A stretch of 64,000 nucleotides of DNA. Source: Acidovorax sp. NB1. GTDB taxonomy: Bacteria; Pseudomonadota; Gammaproteobacteria; Burkholderiales; Burkholderiaceae_C. The notes beneath the pieces are model-generated. The model worked only from the letters and a program-made list of their open reading frames with translations. It had not been told where the DNA came from and did no database searches. A program made the position numbers and the translations under genes. The first letter of the stretch is position 1, and the number at the start of each line of letters is the position of its first letter. Of this stretch, positions 54,184-63,400 are shown piece by piece. The DNA is taken from positions 248,001 to 312,000 of the forward strand of contig NZ_BJHU01000057.1 of assembly GCF_005405905.1 (NCBI RefSeq), read 5' to 3'.

Positions 54184-54275
54184 AGCAAGGGCCGCCCCGC
54201 AGCGAGGGCTGCGTCCCCCTGCCCGCGCGCAGCGCGAGAGCGGGGGGAAGACGCGAAGCGTCTCAGGGGGGGGGC
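54184..54275 (+). repeat. GC-rich interspersed repeat family 2, copy B
   Basis: The plus strand reads GCAAGGGCCGCCCCGCAGCG, GCTGCGTCCCCCTG, a GCGCGCAGCGCG centre, then GCGGGGGGAAGACGC and GCGTCTCAGGGG. GCGTCCCCC and GGGGGAAGACGC, plus GACGC/GCGTC, make nested inverted repeats. It lies between the phytase-like stop and the ribE start. Confidence 0.65.
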
Positions 54276-54278
54276 CTC

Positions 54279-55637
54279 TTACCTTGCGCGCAGCAACTCG
54301 CCCACTTCGAGCAGCACCAGCTCGTTGTCATCCGCCTTGTTCGGGTCGCGGCTGCTGCTGAAAGGCAGGTTGTTGTCGTTGCCCACCACGATGTGTGTGC
54401 CGTCCACGATGTCCACGTTTTCAATGGTGAAGAACGGGAAGGTGAGCACGCCGTTGTTCAGCGGCTTTTTGGCCAGGCGCTTGGGGTCCTGGATGTTCAT
54501 GAGGTCGATGAAGCCCACCTTGCGGATCTCGCCGCCCACGTTGGCGTCGCTCATCTCGACCTTGTAGACACGCTTGAACTTGGCGAGGTCGTGGAAGCAG
54601 TCCGTGCGCTTCTGGCCCTCGGGGCAGGCCTTGTCGGCCGTGCCTTCGCCGTTGTCGCGCTCGATGATCAAACCTGTCGTGCCGTCGATCATGTTGAAGT
54701 CGCCAATGGCGTGGTGGTTGGCCTCCAGCACGTACTTCCAGTGGCGGCCGGTCCATTGCTCCGTCTTCACATCAAATTCGAGCACGCGCAGGTACTGCTT
54801 GCCGCCCAGGTTTTCGTACGCCTTGGCGTTGTCGTTCCACAGCGCGCCTTCGAGCAGCGCATAGAGCTTGCTGCCGTCTTTGCTGGAGGCCATGCCTTCG
54901 TAGCCCTTGGAGCGCTTGACTTCAAACGGCGTGGGCTTGGCGTCGGGGGCGCCGGGCATCAACACTCCGGGCGCATCGGGCGAGCGCACGACCTTGCCGT
55001 CCACCTGCGTCTCGAACACGCCCAGCACCTTGCCGTTCAGGTCGGCCTTGATGAGGAAGGGGCCAAACTCGTCACCGATCCACAGCGCGCCACCGGCGAA
55101 CTGGAAGCTCTCGGGGTCGAAGTCGGCGCCGGTCAGGTAGCGCGTGGCCGTGCCTTCGTGGGTGATGCGGAAGGGGATCTTCTTGTCGGGGTCGTGCAGG
55201 AAGAGGGTCTTGAGGCGGTTGAACTGGCCCGACTTGAAGTCCACGGTGTAGTGGCTCAGGTGCAGCATGAAGTCGGGCGAGTTGGCCTTGGAGCCCGCGC
55301 CGTTGTCGGTGAGGATCCAGAACGAGCCGTCGGCCATGCGCTTGATGCCCGAGTGGCCCTGGATGGGTTGGCCCTGGAAAGGCAGTGACACGCCGGTGTC
55401 GCGGCCGCCCGACCGACCCATCACGCTGCCCACGGCGTCCACGCGGCGCGGGGTGGTGAACTTGCCCGCCACCTGCAGGTCTTGTGGCGCGTCCTTGGGC
55501 GCGGAAATCACAGTGAGGGCGGGTAGCACGGCGTGGCCGGCCAGGGTGGCGGGGTAGGCCTGCTGGGCGATGGCAGGGGAAGAAGCGGCGGCGCAGGCCA
55601 GCGCGGCGCAAGCGGCCAGGGCAGAAAATCGGGACAT
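54279..55637 (-). CDS. Exported esterase-like/phytase-like family protein (PF13449 type)
   Basis: This 452-residue protein has a signal peptide (MSRFSALAACAALACAAASS, cut after AIAQ). The beta-propeller-like phytase-like domain shows GHSGIKRMADGSFWILTDNG, GADFDPESFQFAGGALWIGD, EFGPFLIKADLNGKV, GYEGMASSKDGSKLYALLEG and ENVDIVDGTHIVVGNDNNLP. Members are annotated as esterase-like phytases, but few have been tested, so the substrate (phosphate ester or other) is open. The Asp/Asn-rich loops suggest calcium binding. It is expected in the periplasm or secreted. Confidence 0.85.
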   Translation of the reverse strand: MSRFSALAACAALACAAASSPAIAQQAYPATLAGHAVLPALTVISAPKDAPQDLQVAGKFTTPRRVDAVGSVMGRSGGRDTGVSLPFQGQPIQGHSGIKRMADGSFWILTDNGAGSKANSPDFMLHLSHYTVDFKSGQFNRLKTLFLHDPDKKIPFRITHEGTATRYLTGADFDPESFQFAGGALWIGDEFGPFLIKADLNGKVLGVFETQVDGKVVRSPDAPGVLMPGAPDAKPTPFEVKRSKGYEGMASSKDGSKLYALLEGALWNDNAKAYENLGGKQYLRVLEFDVKTEQWTGRHWKYVLEANHHAIGDFNMIDGTTGLIIERDNGEGTADKACPEGQKRTDCFHDLAKFKRVYKVEMSDANVGGEIRKVGFIDLMNIQDPKRLAKKPLNNGVLTFPFFTIENVDIVDGTHIVVGNDNNLPFSSSRDPNKADDNELVLLEVGELLRAR

Positions 55638-55732
55638 GGTGGCAAGGGCAAAAAAGTAAAGCGGCCACGATGCCGCGAGCGCGTGACGGCGCTGTGACGG
55701 CCATGCCGCTGGCTTGGCGGGCAGGGCTCCGG

Positions 55733-55793
55733 GAAAGCTATTATTTTTATAGCTATTCAGGCTTACCCATCAGGCGCAGGAGCCCTTTTTCGA
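55733..55793 (-). repeat. Short interspersed repeat, copy 8
   Basis: The minus strand reads CGAAAAAGGGCTCCTGCG, then CCTGATGGGTAAGCCTGAAT, then AGCTATAAAAATAATAGCTTT. It starts immediately after the MATE stop codon and is in the same sense as that gene. Confidence 0.75.
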
Positions 55794-57164
55794 TCAGATC
55801 AGACGCTGCACCGCCTGGCGCCGCCACACGCCATGGAAGTACAGCCCCTGCAGCACCATCGCGCACAGGTAAGTGGCGGGGTACGCCGCCCAGGTAGCGA
55901 CCAGGCCCCACTGGCGGCCCAGCATCCAGCCCAGCGGCACGATGAGGCAGGCCAGGCAGCCCAGCGAGATGAGCGTGGGCACCAGCACCGTGCCGCTGGC
56001 GCGCATCACGCCCGAGTACACGCTGGCCAGCCCGAAGAACACCGCGCCCCACACGGTGATGCGCAGCACCTGCCCCGCGATGTCGATCACCCGCGCATCG
56101 GCCACAAACAGGCCCACCACCCAGGGCGCTGCGGCAAACATCAGCACGGCCAGGCCGCCGGTGAGCCACAGGTTCATGCGCATGCCGGTGCGCGTGACGG
56201 CCGCCAGCTGCTGGCCCTGCCCCGCGCCAATGGCCTGGGCCGCAAACACCGACGACGCCATGGCCACGGCCATCGCCGGGAACAACACGTACGACATGAC
56301 CTGGCTGGCTGTGCCCCAGGCCGCCGTGGCCGCCGCGCCATGGGCATTGACCAGGCTGAGCAGGCCCAGGTCGGCCAGCGATCCGGTGATGAAGAACAGC
56401 CCCGTGGGCACGCCCAGCCGCACCAGGGTGCGCAGCAAGGCTGCATCGATCCGCAGCTGCGCGGCCAGCGCCCGCGTGGGGGCCAGCACATGGGCGCAGC
56501 GCCGCAGGTGCCAGGCCGTGTAGCCCAGCGAGCACAGCGTGGCCAGCAGCAGCGCGGCCACACCGCCCAGAATGCCCAGCGCAGGGAGCCCCAGGGCAGG
56601 CACGCCCCGGATGAACAGCGGCGCACACACCAGCGTGACCGCCAGCGACACCACCAGCGCACGCAGGGGTGTGACGGTGTCGCCCGTGCCGCGCAGCAGC
56701 GCGGCCGTGAGCATGGAGGTGAACAGCACGGGGAACAGCAGCACCATCCCCCGCGCATAGGCCACCGCCTGGTGCAACACATCGGCTGGCGTGCCCAGCA
56801 GCAACATCAGGGGCTGCACGGCCACCAGACCCACGGCAGCCAGCACCAGGCCCAGCAGCACCCCGGCGCACAGCGTGGTGCCCGCCACCGCATGCAGGCG
56901 CGCAGGGTTGCGCGCGCCAAAGGCCTGGCCCACCAGGATGGACGCCCCCGTGCCCAGCCCGAAGATGAAGGCGCTGAGCAGCAGGAACAGCGGCATGAAC
57001 GAGGCCACGGCCGCGAGCGGGCCCGCGCCCAGCAGCCGCCCCACGTAGATGTGGTTCACCGTGCCGGTGAGTGCCTGCAGGATGTTGCTGAGCACCAGCG
57101 GGCCCAGGAAGACGAGAAAGCGGCGGTCGAGCGAAGGCGATGAGGGCGATGGAGGCGTTGTCAT
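55794..57164 (-). CDS. MATE-family multidrug/sodium efflux protein
   Basis: This 456-residue antiporter has twelve predicted helices in two MatE repeats. It opens with FLVFLGPLVLSNILQALTGT and NHIYVGRLLGAGPLAAVASF, and the second half has RLGVPTGLFFITGSLADLGL. Such proteins export cationic drugs or metabolites in exchange for sodium or protons. The ATG at 57164 overlaps the L,D-transpeptidase stop by four bases, an odd but tight coupling. A frame-shifted long open frame on the same DNA is a shadow. A repeat follows the stop. Confidence 0.9.
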   Translation of the reverse strand: MTTPPSPSSPSLDRRFLVFLGPLVLSNILQALTGTVNHIYVGRLLGAGPLAAVASFMPLFLLLSAFIFGLGTGASILVGQAFGARNPARLHAVAGTTLCAGVLLGLVLAAVGLVAVQPLMLLLGTPADVLHQAVAYARGMVLLFPVLFTSMLTAALLRGTGDTVTPLRALVVSLAVTLVCAPLFIRGVPALGLPALGILGGVAALLLATLCSLGYTAWHLRRCAHVLAPTRALAAQLRIDAALLRTLVRLGVPTGLFFITGSLADLGLLSLVNAHGAAATAAWGTASQVMSYVLFPAMAVAMASSVFAAQAIGAGQGQQLAAVTRTGMRMNLWLTGGLAVLMFAAAPWVVGLFVADARVIDIAGQVLRITVWGAVFFGLASVYSGVMRASGTVLVPTLISLGCLACLIVPLGWMLGRQWGLVATWAAYPATYLCAMVLQGLYFHGVWRRQAVQRLI

Positions 57165-57700
57165 GGCGGCGGGTCCGTCGGGAGCCAAGGATTCCAGGCG
57201 CCATGGATGGTCACCCGCGTGCCCACCACCACCCGGTCAAACAGGTCGATCACATCGGCATGGGTCATGCGCACGCAGCCGTGCGACAGCGGCACGCCCA
57301 TCGCGCAGTCATCGGGGCAGCCGTGGAGGTAGATGTAGCGGCGCAGCGTGTCCACCGCGCCGCCCCGGTTCACGCCCGGCTCGCAGCCGGTGAGCCACAG
57401 GATGCGGGTGAGGATCCAGTCACGCCCGGGGTGGGCGGCAGCAAGTGCGGGCGAATACACCTCGCCCGTGGCGCGGCGCCCCACAAACACCGTGCCAGGC
57501 GCGCAGCCTGCGCCCACCTTGGCGCGCACGCGGTGCTGGCCGCGTGGAGTGCAGCCGCTGCCGTTGCGTTCGCCCACGCCGTTCAGCGCGGTGGAGATGG
57601 TGTAGCTGCGCTCTGTGGCCCCGCGCACCACCAGGTGCAGCCGCTGCTGCGCCACGTCGATGTGCACTTCGGGGCCTGCCATCCCTGCCATCCCTGCCAT
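57161..57700 (-). CDS. L,D-transpeptidase (YkuD family)
   Basis: This protein of up to 179 residues has the YkuD catalytic motif: His in YIYLHGCPDDCAMG and SHGCVRM (active Cys near residue 143). Such enzymes form 3-3 cross-links in peptidoglycan or attach proteins to it. No signal peptide is visible, which is unusual for a periplasmic enzyme; a better start may be missing or it may act in the cytosol. The N-terminus MAGMAGMAG is encoded by a tandem repeat giving three in-frame ATGs. It is coupled to the MATE gene downstream and lies 6 bases after the flavoprotein gene. Confidence 0.85.
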   Translation of the reverse strand: MAGMAGMAGPEVHIDVAQQRLHLVVRGATERSYTISTALNGVGERNGSGCTPRGQHRVRAKVGAGCAPGTVFVGRRATGEVYSPALAAAHPGRDWILTRILWLTGCEPGVNRGGAVDTLRRYIYLHGCPDDCAMGVPLSHGCVRMTHADVIDLFDRVVVGTRVTIHGAWNPWLPTDPPP

Positions 57701-57701
57701 C
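57677..57701. repeat. Tandem 9-bp repeat at the L,D-transpeptidase start
   Basis: TGCCATCCC is present twice (57677-57685, 57686-57694), followed by TGCCATC (57695-57701). On the coding strand each unit holds GGGATGGCA, so copy number sets the number of alternative start codons. Confidence 0.75.
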
Positions 57702-57706
57702 GGGGG

Positions 57707-59410
57707 TCAGCCTGCGGCCACCAGGCCCGCGCCGTGCCCGCGCGTGAAGGCTTCTTCAAACACCGAATAGCCCGACCAGTCGCTGTGCGCAAATGCCAGC
57801 CGCGCGGTGCGGGGGGTGGGGATCCACGCCGATTGCTCTGCATTTGATAGCTGCTTGCGCTTACTGGATGCGCGGAGAAGGCCAATTTGGCTCAAATATT
57901 CCAGCACCCCGGGTGTGGGGATGGCCATGGCGTGGCCGTAGCGGGTGATGTCCACGCGTGTGGCGCGTTCGCGCAGGTCGGGGTGGGGCACAGAGAGTGC
58001 GGCCAGCGCGGCATCGGCCCAGTGCTGCCAGGGCTGGGTGGCCAGCTGCTGGCGGCCGTCGGCCAGGTCGCCCAGCGCCTGGTAGTAGGTGAGCACGGTA
58101 GGGCCCGCGAGCGTGGCGCGGGTGTCCAGGCGCTGGTGGCCTGCGTTGACGTAGCCCAGGCCTCCGGCCGAGGGGTCGGCATAGAGCACGTTGTCCCACG
58201 CGGGCGCGGCGCCGGGGTGGTCGGCCAGCGGGCTGCCGATGTGGATGTTGGTCACCAGCCAGGGCGCCCACTGCAGGCGCTGCGCCGCGCCCGTGAGGAA
58301 GGCGGGCGGCTGCTGCACCACGCGCGCCGCCAGCAGCACGGGCAGCGCCACGATGCACTGCGGCGCCACCCAGCGCTCCACGTTGCCGGTGCTGTGGTTG
58401 AGGGCGTCCACCTCCACTCCGTGGCGGCCTTCGGTGATGCGCAGCACGCTGGTGGCGGTGCGCAGCTGGCCCTGTGCACGCAGCGGCTCGGCCAGGCGCT
58501 GGGTGATCCAGCCGTTGCCTTCGGGCCAGGTGAGCACGCTTTCGCGGGCTTCGTCCGGGGCCTCGCCGGGGGCATGGAAACCATGGCGGCTGGCAAAGTA
58601 GTGGATGCCCGCCCAGGCCGACACGCGGTGGGCGCCCGCACCATAGTCATCGCGGCAGCAGTAGTCGAGGTACCAGCGCAGGTGCACATCATCGAGCCCC
58701 TGCGCTGCCAGCCACTTATCAAAAGTAATAGCATCCAGCGCTTGATGGGCGAGCGCAAGCGGCTGTTTTTGGCTCCAGAGCTTGAGCGCAGGCATGGCAA
58801 ACCGGGCGGCGCGGGCCTCGGCGTCCACGGCGCGCGCAAAGCGGCGGTACTGCGCCAGCGTGGCCTCGCCCACGCCGTGCACGGGCAGCAGGCCCTCCTG
58901 CCATTCGCCGTCAAAGAACAAACGCTCCTGCGGGCTGTGGCACAGGTGGCGTTCGTCGTACTGCCAGCGCCCGGCCACGCGGCGGCGCACGCCCAGTTCT
59001 TCGAGCAGGGCCTGCACCTCGCGCGCGTCGTCGCCGGGCACGGGCAGGTAGTGCGCGCCCTGCGGGCAGGGCAGGCCGCCCACCACCGTGCCCCGGCTGT
59101 TGCCGCCGGGGGCGTCTTCCAGCTCCAGCAGCGCAAAGTCGTGCACGCCCGCCAGCCGCAGCGCACGTGCTGCTGCCAGCCCGGCCACACCACCGCCCGC
59201 AATGATCACCTGCGCGCGCCGCACCACGGCGGGTGCGGGCAGGTTGCCGGTTTTCAGCAGGTCGCGCAGCTGGTGGCCGCGTGTGATGTCGATGCCGGTG
59301 AAGCCGCCCAGCAAAGGCGCTGCGGCGCGCTCACACCCGCCCAGGGCGGCCGTGGCCAGGGCGGCAGCGCCCGCCACAAACTGGCGGCGCTGCAGGGTCC
59401 ATGCGGTCAT
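57707..59410 (-). CDS. Tat-exported FAD-dependent amine-oxidase-like flavoprotein
   Basis: This 567-residue protein has a twin-arginine signal (LQRRQFVAGAAALATAALGG), followed by Cys, so it may be a lipoprotein. The FAD motif VIIAGGGVAGLAAARALRLA is near residue 70 and GGNSRGTVVGGLPCPQGAHY follows, as in amine oxidase/phytoene-desaturase-type flavoproteins. The substrate is unknown. Two stretches (about 208-228 SQKQPLALAHQALDAITFDK and about 506-524 QIGLLRASSKRKQLSNAE) coincide with interspersed repeats read in frame, so they are probably late insertions in surface loops. It is first in a tight unit with the L,D-transpeptidase and MATE genes. Confidence 0.8.
   Translation of the reverse strand: MTAWTLQRRQFVAGAAALATAALGGCERAAAPLLGGFTGIDITRGHQLRDLLKTGNLPAPAVVRRAQVIIAGGGVAGLAAARALRLAGVHDFALLELEDAPGGNSRGTVVGGLPCPQGAHYLPVPGDDAREVQALLEELGVRRRVAGRWQYDERHLCHSPQERLFFDGEWQEGLLPVHGVGEATLAQYRRFARAVDAEARAARFAMPALKLWSQKQPLALAHQALDAITFDKWLAAQGLDDVHLRWYLDYCCRDDYGAGAHRVSAWAGIHYFASRHGFHAPGEAPDEARESVLTWPEGNGWITQRLAEPLRAQGQLRTATSVLRITEGRHGVEVDALNHSTGNVERWVAPQCIVALPVLLAARVVQQPPAFLTGAAQRLQWAPWLVTNIHIGSPLADHPGAAPAWDNVLYADPSAGGLGYVNAGHQRLDTRATLAGPTVLTYYQALGDLADGRQQLATQPWQHWADAALAALSVPHPDLRERATRVDITRYGHAMAIPTPGVLEYLSQIGLLRASSKRKQLSNAEQSAWIPTPRTARLAFAHSDWSGYSVFEEAFTRGHGAGLVAAG
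57841..57896 (-). repeat. Short interspersed repeat, copy 9a, inside flavoprotein gene
   Basis: The minus strand reads GAGCCAAATTGGCCTTCTCC, then GCGCATCCAGTAAGCGC, then AAGCAGCTATCAAATG. It belongs to the variant with an inner GCGC hairpin. It is in the gene sense and in frame. Confidence 0.65.
58715..58777 (-). repeat. Short interspersed repeat, copy 9b, inside flavoprotein gene
   Basis: The minus strand reads GGAGCCAAAAACAGCC, then GCTTGCGCTCGCCCATCAAG, then CGCTGGATGCTATTAC and TTTTGATAAG. It is the same variant as the copy at 57841, with an inner CTTGCGC...GCGC stem, in frame with the gene. Confidence 0.6.
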
Positions 59411-59439
59411 GGGGTGGGGCCTCGCAGGGTCTCAATCAT

Positions 59440-60432
59440 TCAATCGGCCCAGCGCGCACGCACTTCCAGCAGCTGGGGCAGCAGCGGGGCGAACAGCAAC
59501 ACCAGGGCGGGGTCGAAATGCTGGCCCGCCTGGGCGGCGATGTGGTCCAGCGCCGCCTGCACGGGCCAGGGCTCCTTGTAGGGGCGGCGGGTGGTGAGGG
59601 CGTCAAACACGTCGGCAATGGCCACGATGCGCGCCGACAGCGGGATGGCCTCGCCCGCAAGGCCCCGGGGGTAGCCGCTGCCGTCCCACTTTTCGTGGTG
59701 GGCCAGCGCAATCTCGCGCGCCAGCTGCAGCACCCCGGCCGGGTGTTCGCCAATGATCTCGGCGCCGATCTCGGGGTGGCGGCGCATGGTGGCCCACTCG
59801 TCGGCATCCAGCGGGCCGGGCTTGCGCAGCACGGCGTCGGGGATGCCGATCTTGCCCACATCGTGCATGGGCGCGGCGTTGAGCAGGTCTTCGGCCCAGG
59901 CCGGGCTGCAGCCTGCGGCCAGCGCCAGCAGCTGCGCGAAGTAGCTCATGCGGATCACGTGCATGCCGGTTTCGTTGTCTTTGTATTCGGCCGCGCGGCC
60001 CAGGCGCTGCACGATCTGCAGGCGGGTCTCGCGCAGCTCGTCCAGCCGCACCAGCGACAGGTGGGTGCGCACGCGCGCGCGCACCACGGGCGGGCTCACG
60101 GGTTTGGTGATGTAGTCCACCGCACCCGCATCGAACCCGGCGGTTTCGTCCTGGCTGTCGGTGAGGGCGGTGATGAAGATCACCGGGATGGCGGCGGTGG
60201 CGGCATCGGCCTTGAGCGTGCGGCACACGGCATAGCCGTCCATGTTCGGCATCATGATGTCGAGCAGCACCAGGTCGGGCCGCTGCTCGCGCGCCACCTG
60301 CAGCGCGCGTTCGCCATCGGTGGCAAACAGCAGGCGGTAGTCGGCCTGCAGGACGTGGCGCAGCACCTGCAGGTTGGTGGGTTCGTCGTCCACCAGGAGC
60401 AGGCGGGGCCGCAGGTCGGGGGTGGGGTTCAT
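59440..60432 (-). CDS. Response regulator with HD-GYP c-di-GMP phosphodiesterase domain
   Basis: This 330-residue protein has a receiver domain (LLLVDDEPTNLQVLRHVL; phospho-acceptor Asp in VLLDIMMPNMDGYAV near residue 57) followed by an HD-GYP domain. Metal ligands are in MHDVGKIGIPD and HHEKWDGSGYP, all intact, so it should hydrolyse c-di-GMP. Its ATG overlaps the stop of the hybrid kinase, the likely phosphodonor. By lowering c-di-GMP it could oppose activation of BcsA encoded elsewhere in this window; that link is only inference. Confidence 0.92.
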   Translation of the reverse strand: MNPTPDLRPRLLLVDDEPTNLQVLRHVLQADYRLLFATDGERALQVAREQRPDLVLLDIMMPNMDGYAVCRTLKADAATAAIPVIFITALTDSQDETAGFDAGAVDYITKPVSPPVVRARVRTHLSLVRLDELRETRLQIVQRLGRAAEYKDNETGMHVIRMSYFAQLLALAAGCSPAWAEDLLNAAPMHDVGKIGIPDAVLRKPGPLDADEWATMRRHPEIGAEIIGEHPAGVLQLAREIALAHHEKWDGSGYPRGLAGEAIPLSARIVAIADVFDALTTRRPYKEPWPVQAALDHIAAQAGQHFDPALVLLFAPLLPQLLEVRARWAD

Positions 60433-63400
60433 ACGGGGTTCTCCGTGGGCGCATCGATCCAGTGCGTGCGCAGCTGCTGCAGCTGCGCCAGCGCCTGGTC
60501 GAAGTCAAAGGTGTCGATGGCCTCCTGCAGCCGCTCCATGGCATCGGCGGGCAGCAGCTGCGCCAGTTCGTCCAGCGGCGGCTGGGCCAGTTCGGAACGG
60601 GCCAGGGCCTGCTGCAGCGCCTGGGCGGCCGCATCGGCCTGGGCGCGCTGCGCAGGTGCCAGGGGCATGTGCTGGCCCACGCCGGGGGCGGATGCCGTGG
60701 CGGCGTCCAGCTCCTGGGCCAGGGCCTGCTGCACGGCCAACAGGGCGGCGGGCAGCGCGGGCACCAGCGAGCCCAGGGCGGTGCGGTCCAGCGTGTGGGC
60801 CGCTTCTTCGATGCGCTGGGCCAGCGTCTGCATGGGCGCCAGCGCCAGGTTGCCCGCCGCCCCGCGCAGGCGGTGGGCCAGGGCGCGGGCGCCATCCATG
60901 TCGTGCCGGGCCACCAGGGCCTGCAGGGTGGCAGGGGTGGCCTCGTAGTCGCCCACAAACCGGGCGATGGCGTCGCGCAGCAGCGCGCGCTGGCCCCACA
61001 GGCGAGTGCCGCGCTCCCAGTCGATGGCGGTGTGCGCCTGCGCCGTGGGCGATGGCACGGGGGCCAGGCTGGCCAGCGAGGACGCCGCCGTCAGCGCGCC
61101 CCAGCCCGATGTGGCGGGATCGGGCTGCAGCTTGAGCACGCGGGCGATCTCGCGGAACAGGCGGGCGGGCTCCAGGGGTTTGCTCGCAAATCCGTCCATG
61201 CCCGCAGCGCGTGCGTTGCGCCGGTCCTGCTCCAGCACGCTGGCCGACAGCGCGATCACGGGCACGGGTTTGCGGCGCTGCTCCTGTTCAAACGCACGCA
61301 TGCGGCGCGTGGCCTCCAGGCCGTCCATGCCGGGCATCTGCAGGTCCATCAGCACCAAGTCAAAGCGGCCTGACTGGAAAGCCGCCACGGCCTCTTCGCC
61401 GTCGCGGGCCACGGTGGTCTGGTGGCGGCCCTTGTCCAGGTGGATCTGCAGCAGCTCGATGTTGGCGGGCACGTCATCCACCGCCAGGATGCGCAGCGGG
61501 GGCAGCTGCACCGCATGGCTGGTGGTGGCCACGGCCTCGGTGGCCTGGCCCAGGGGCAGCGGCAGGCACACGGTGAAGGTGGTGCCCACACCCAGGGTGC
61601 TGCGCACGCTGATGCTGCCGCCCATCAGCTCGACCAGCTGGCGCGAGATGGTGGTGCCCAGGCCGGTGCCGCCAAACTGCCGGGTGGTGGAGGCATCGGC
61701 CTGCGCGAAGGGGTCGAAGATGCGGTCCAGGTGCTGGGCCGCGATGCCGATGCCGGTGTCTTCCACCTCCACCACCAGGGTGCCGTCCCGGTAGTCGAGC
61801 CGCAGCAGCACATGGCCGCGCTGGGTGAACTTGAGCGCATTGCCCAGCAGGTTGAGCAGCACCTGCTGCAGCCGCAGCGCGTCGCCGCGCAGGTAGGGCG
61901 GCACCTGCTCGGTGGTGAGGCACTGCAGCTCCAGCCGCTTCTTGGCGGCGTGGATGCGCAGCGAGGCCAGGATCTGGTCGCACACCTCGGGCAGGGAGAA
62001 GTCGGCGATCTCCAGCTCTACCGCGCCTTTTTCGAGCTTGGCCGTGTCCAGGATGTCGTTGAGCAGCCGCAGCATGGAGCGCGCCGAGTGCTGCACCGTG
62101 CCCAGGTGGCGGCGCTGCTGGGCGTCCATGGGGGTGTCGAGCAGGGCCTCGGTGAAGCCGATGATGGCGTTCATGGGCGTGCGGATTTCGTGGCTCATGT
62201 TGGCCAGGAAGGTGCTGCGCGCGGCGGCGGCCTGCTCGGCGCGGTCCTTGGCGGCGCGCAGCTCATGCTCCATCGCTCGGCGCTGGGTGAGGTCGGTGGC
62301 AAATTTGACGACCTTGAAGGGCCTGCCCTGGGCGTCGAAGATGGGGTTGTAGGTGGCCTGGATCCAAATGCGCCGCCCGTCCCGGCCCAGGCGCAGGTAT
62401 TCACCGCCGTCCAACCGGCCTTCGCGCAGCTGCTGCCAGAACTCGGCGTAGGCCGCGCTCTGGGCGTAGGCGGGCTCGCAGAACATGCGGTGGTGCTGGC
62501 CCACGATCTCGTCGAGCCGGTAGTCCATCAGCTCGCGGAAGTTGGCGTTGGCGGTGATCACATGGCCCTGCAGGTCGAACTCGGCCACGGCCAGTGCGCG
62601 GTCGATAGCGCGCACGGTGCTCTCGAACTCGGCATTGCGCTCCTTGAAGCCGGTCATGTCCATGATCACGCCGTCGATCCACTGCACCTCGCCACCCGCG
62701 CCTACCACGGGGCGGCCGCTTTCGGACACCCAGCGCATGCGACCCTGGCGGTCCACCAGGCCAAACTCCACGTGGTAGGGGCGGCGCAGCGCGATGGCGG
62801 CCGACACCTCGTTCCACAGACGCGGCACCTCGTCGGGCACCGTGAGCTGCGTGAAGTTGACGCGGCCTTCCAGAAAGTCCTCCGGTGCCCAGCCTGTGAG
62901 CGCCGTCACAGCGTCGCTGATGAAGAGCATGGTCCAGTCCGCGTCGTAGCGGCAGCGAAAACTCACGCCCGGAATGTTGTCCATCAGCGAGCGCAGGCGC
63001 TGCTCGCTGTCGCGCAGCTCCTGCTCCATGGCGTGGCGCTGGCTCAGGTCGCCGATGAAGCCCACAAACAGCGGGTCGCCATCGAGCTGCACACGCCCCA
63101 CCGAAATGCGGATGGGCACGGTGCTGCCATCGCGCCGTACCGCCCGCACCTCGCGGCTGCTGCCGCCTACCACGCCGCCGCCTTGCCCGCCCAAGTAGCG
63201 CTGCAGGTAGCCGTCGTGCAGGGACCGGTCGGGCTCGGGCATGAGCATGGACACGTTCTGTCCCAGCACCTCGGCAGCGGGCCAGCCCAGGATGTGCTCG
63301 GCCGCCGCGTTGAACGACTGCACCACGCCCTGGGCGTCGATCATCACGATGCCGTCCACCGTGGTTTCGGCAATCGCACGCAGCCGCGACTCGCTCTGGC

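Noticed and set aside
55753..57204. 483-residue minus-strand open frame overlapping the MATE gene in another frame
   Set aside because: The MATE frame shows proper membrane segments and ATGA coupling; the alternative is Gly/Ala/Arg/His-rich without pattern.
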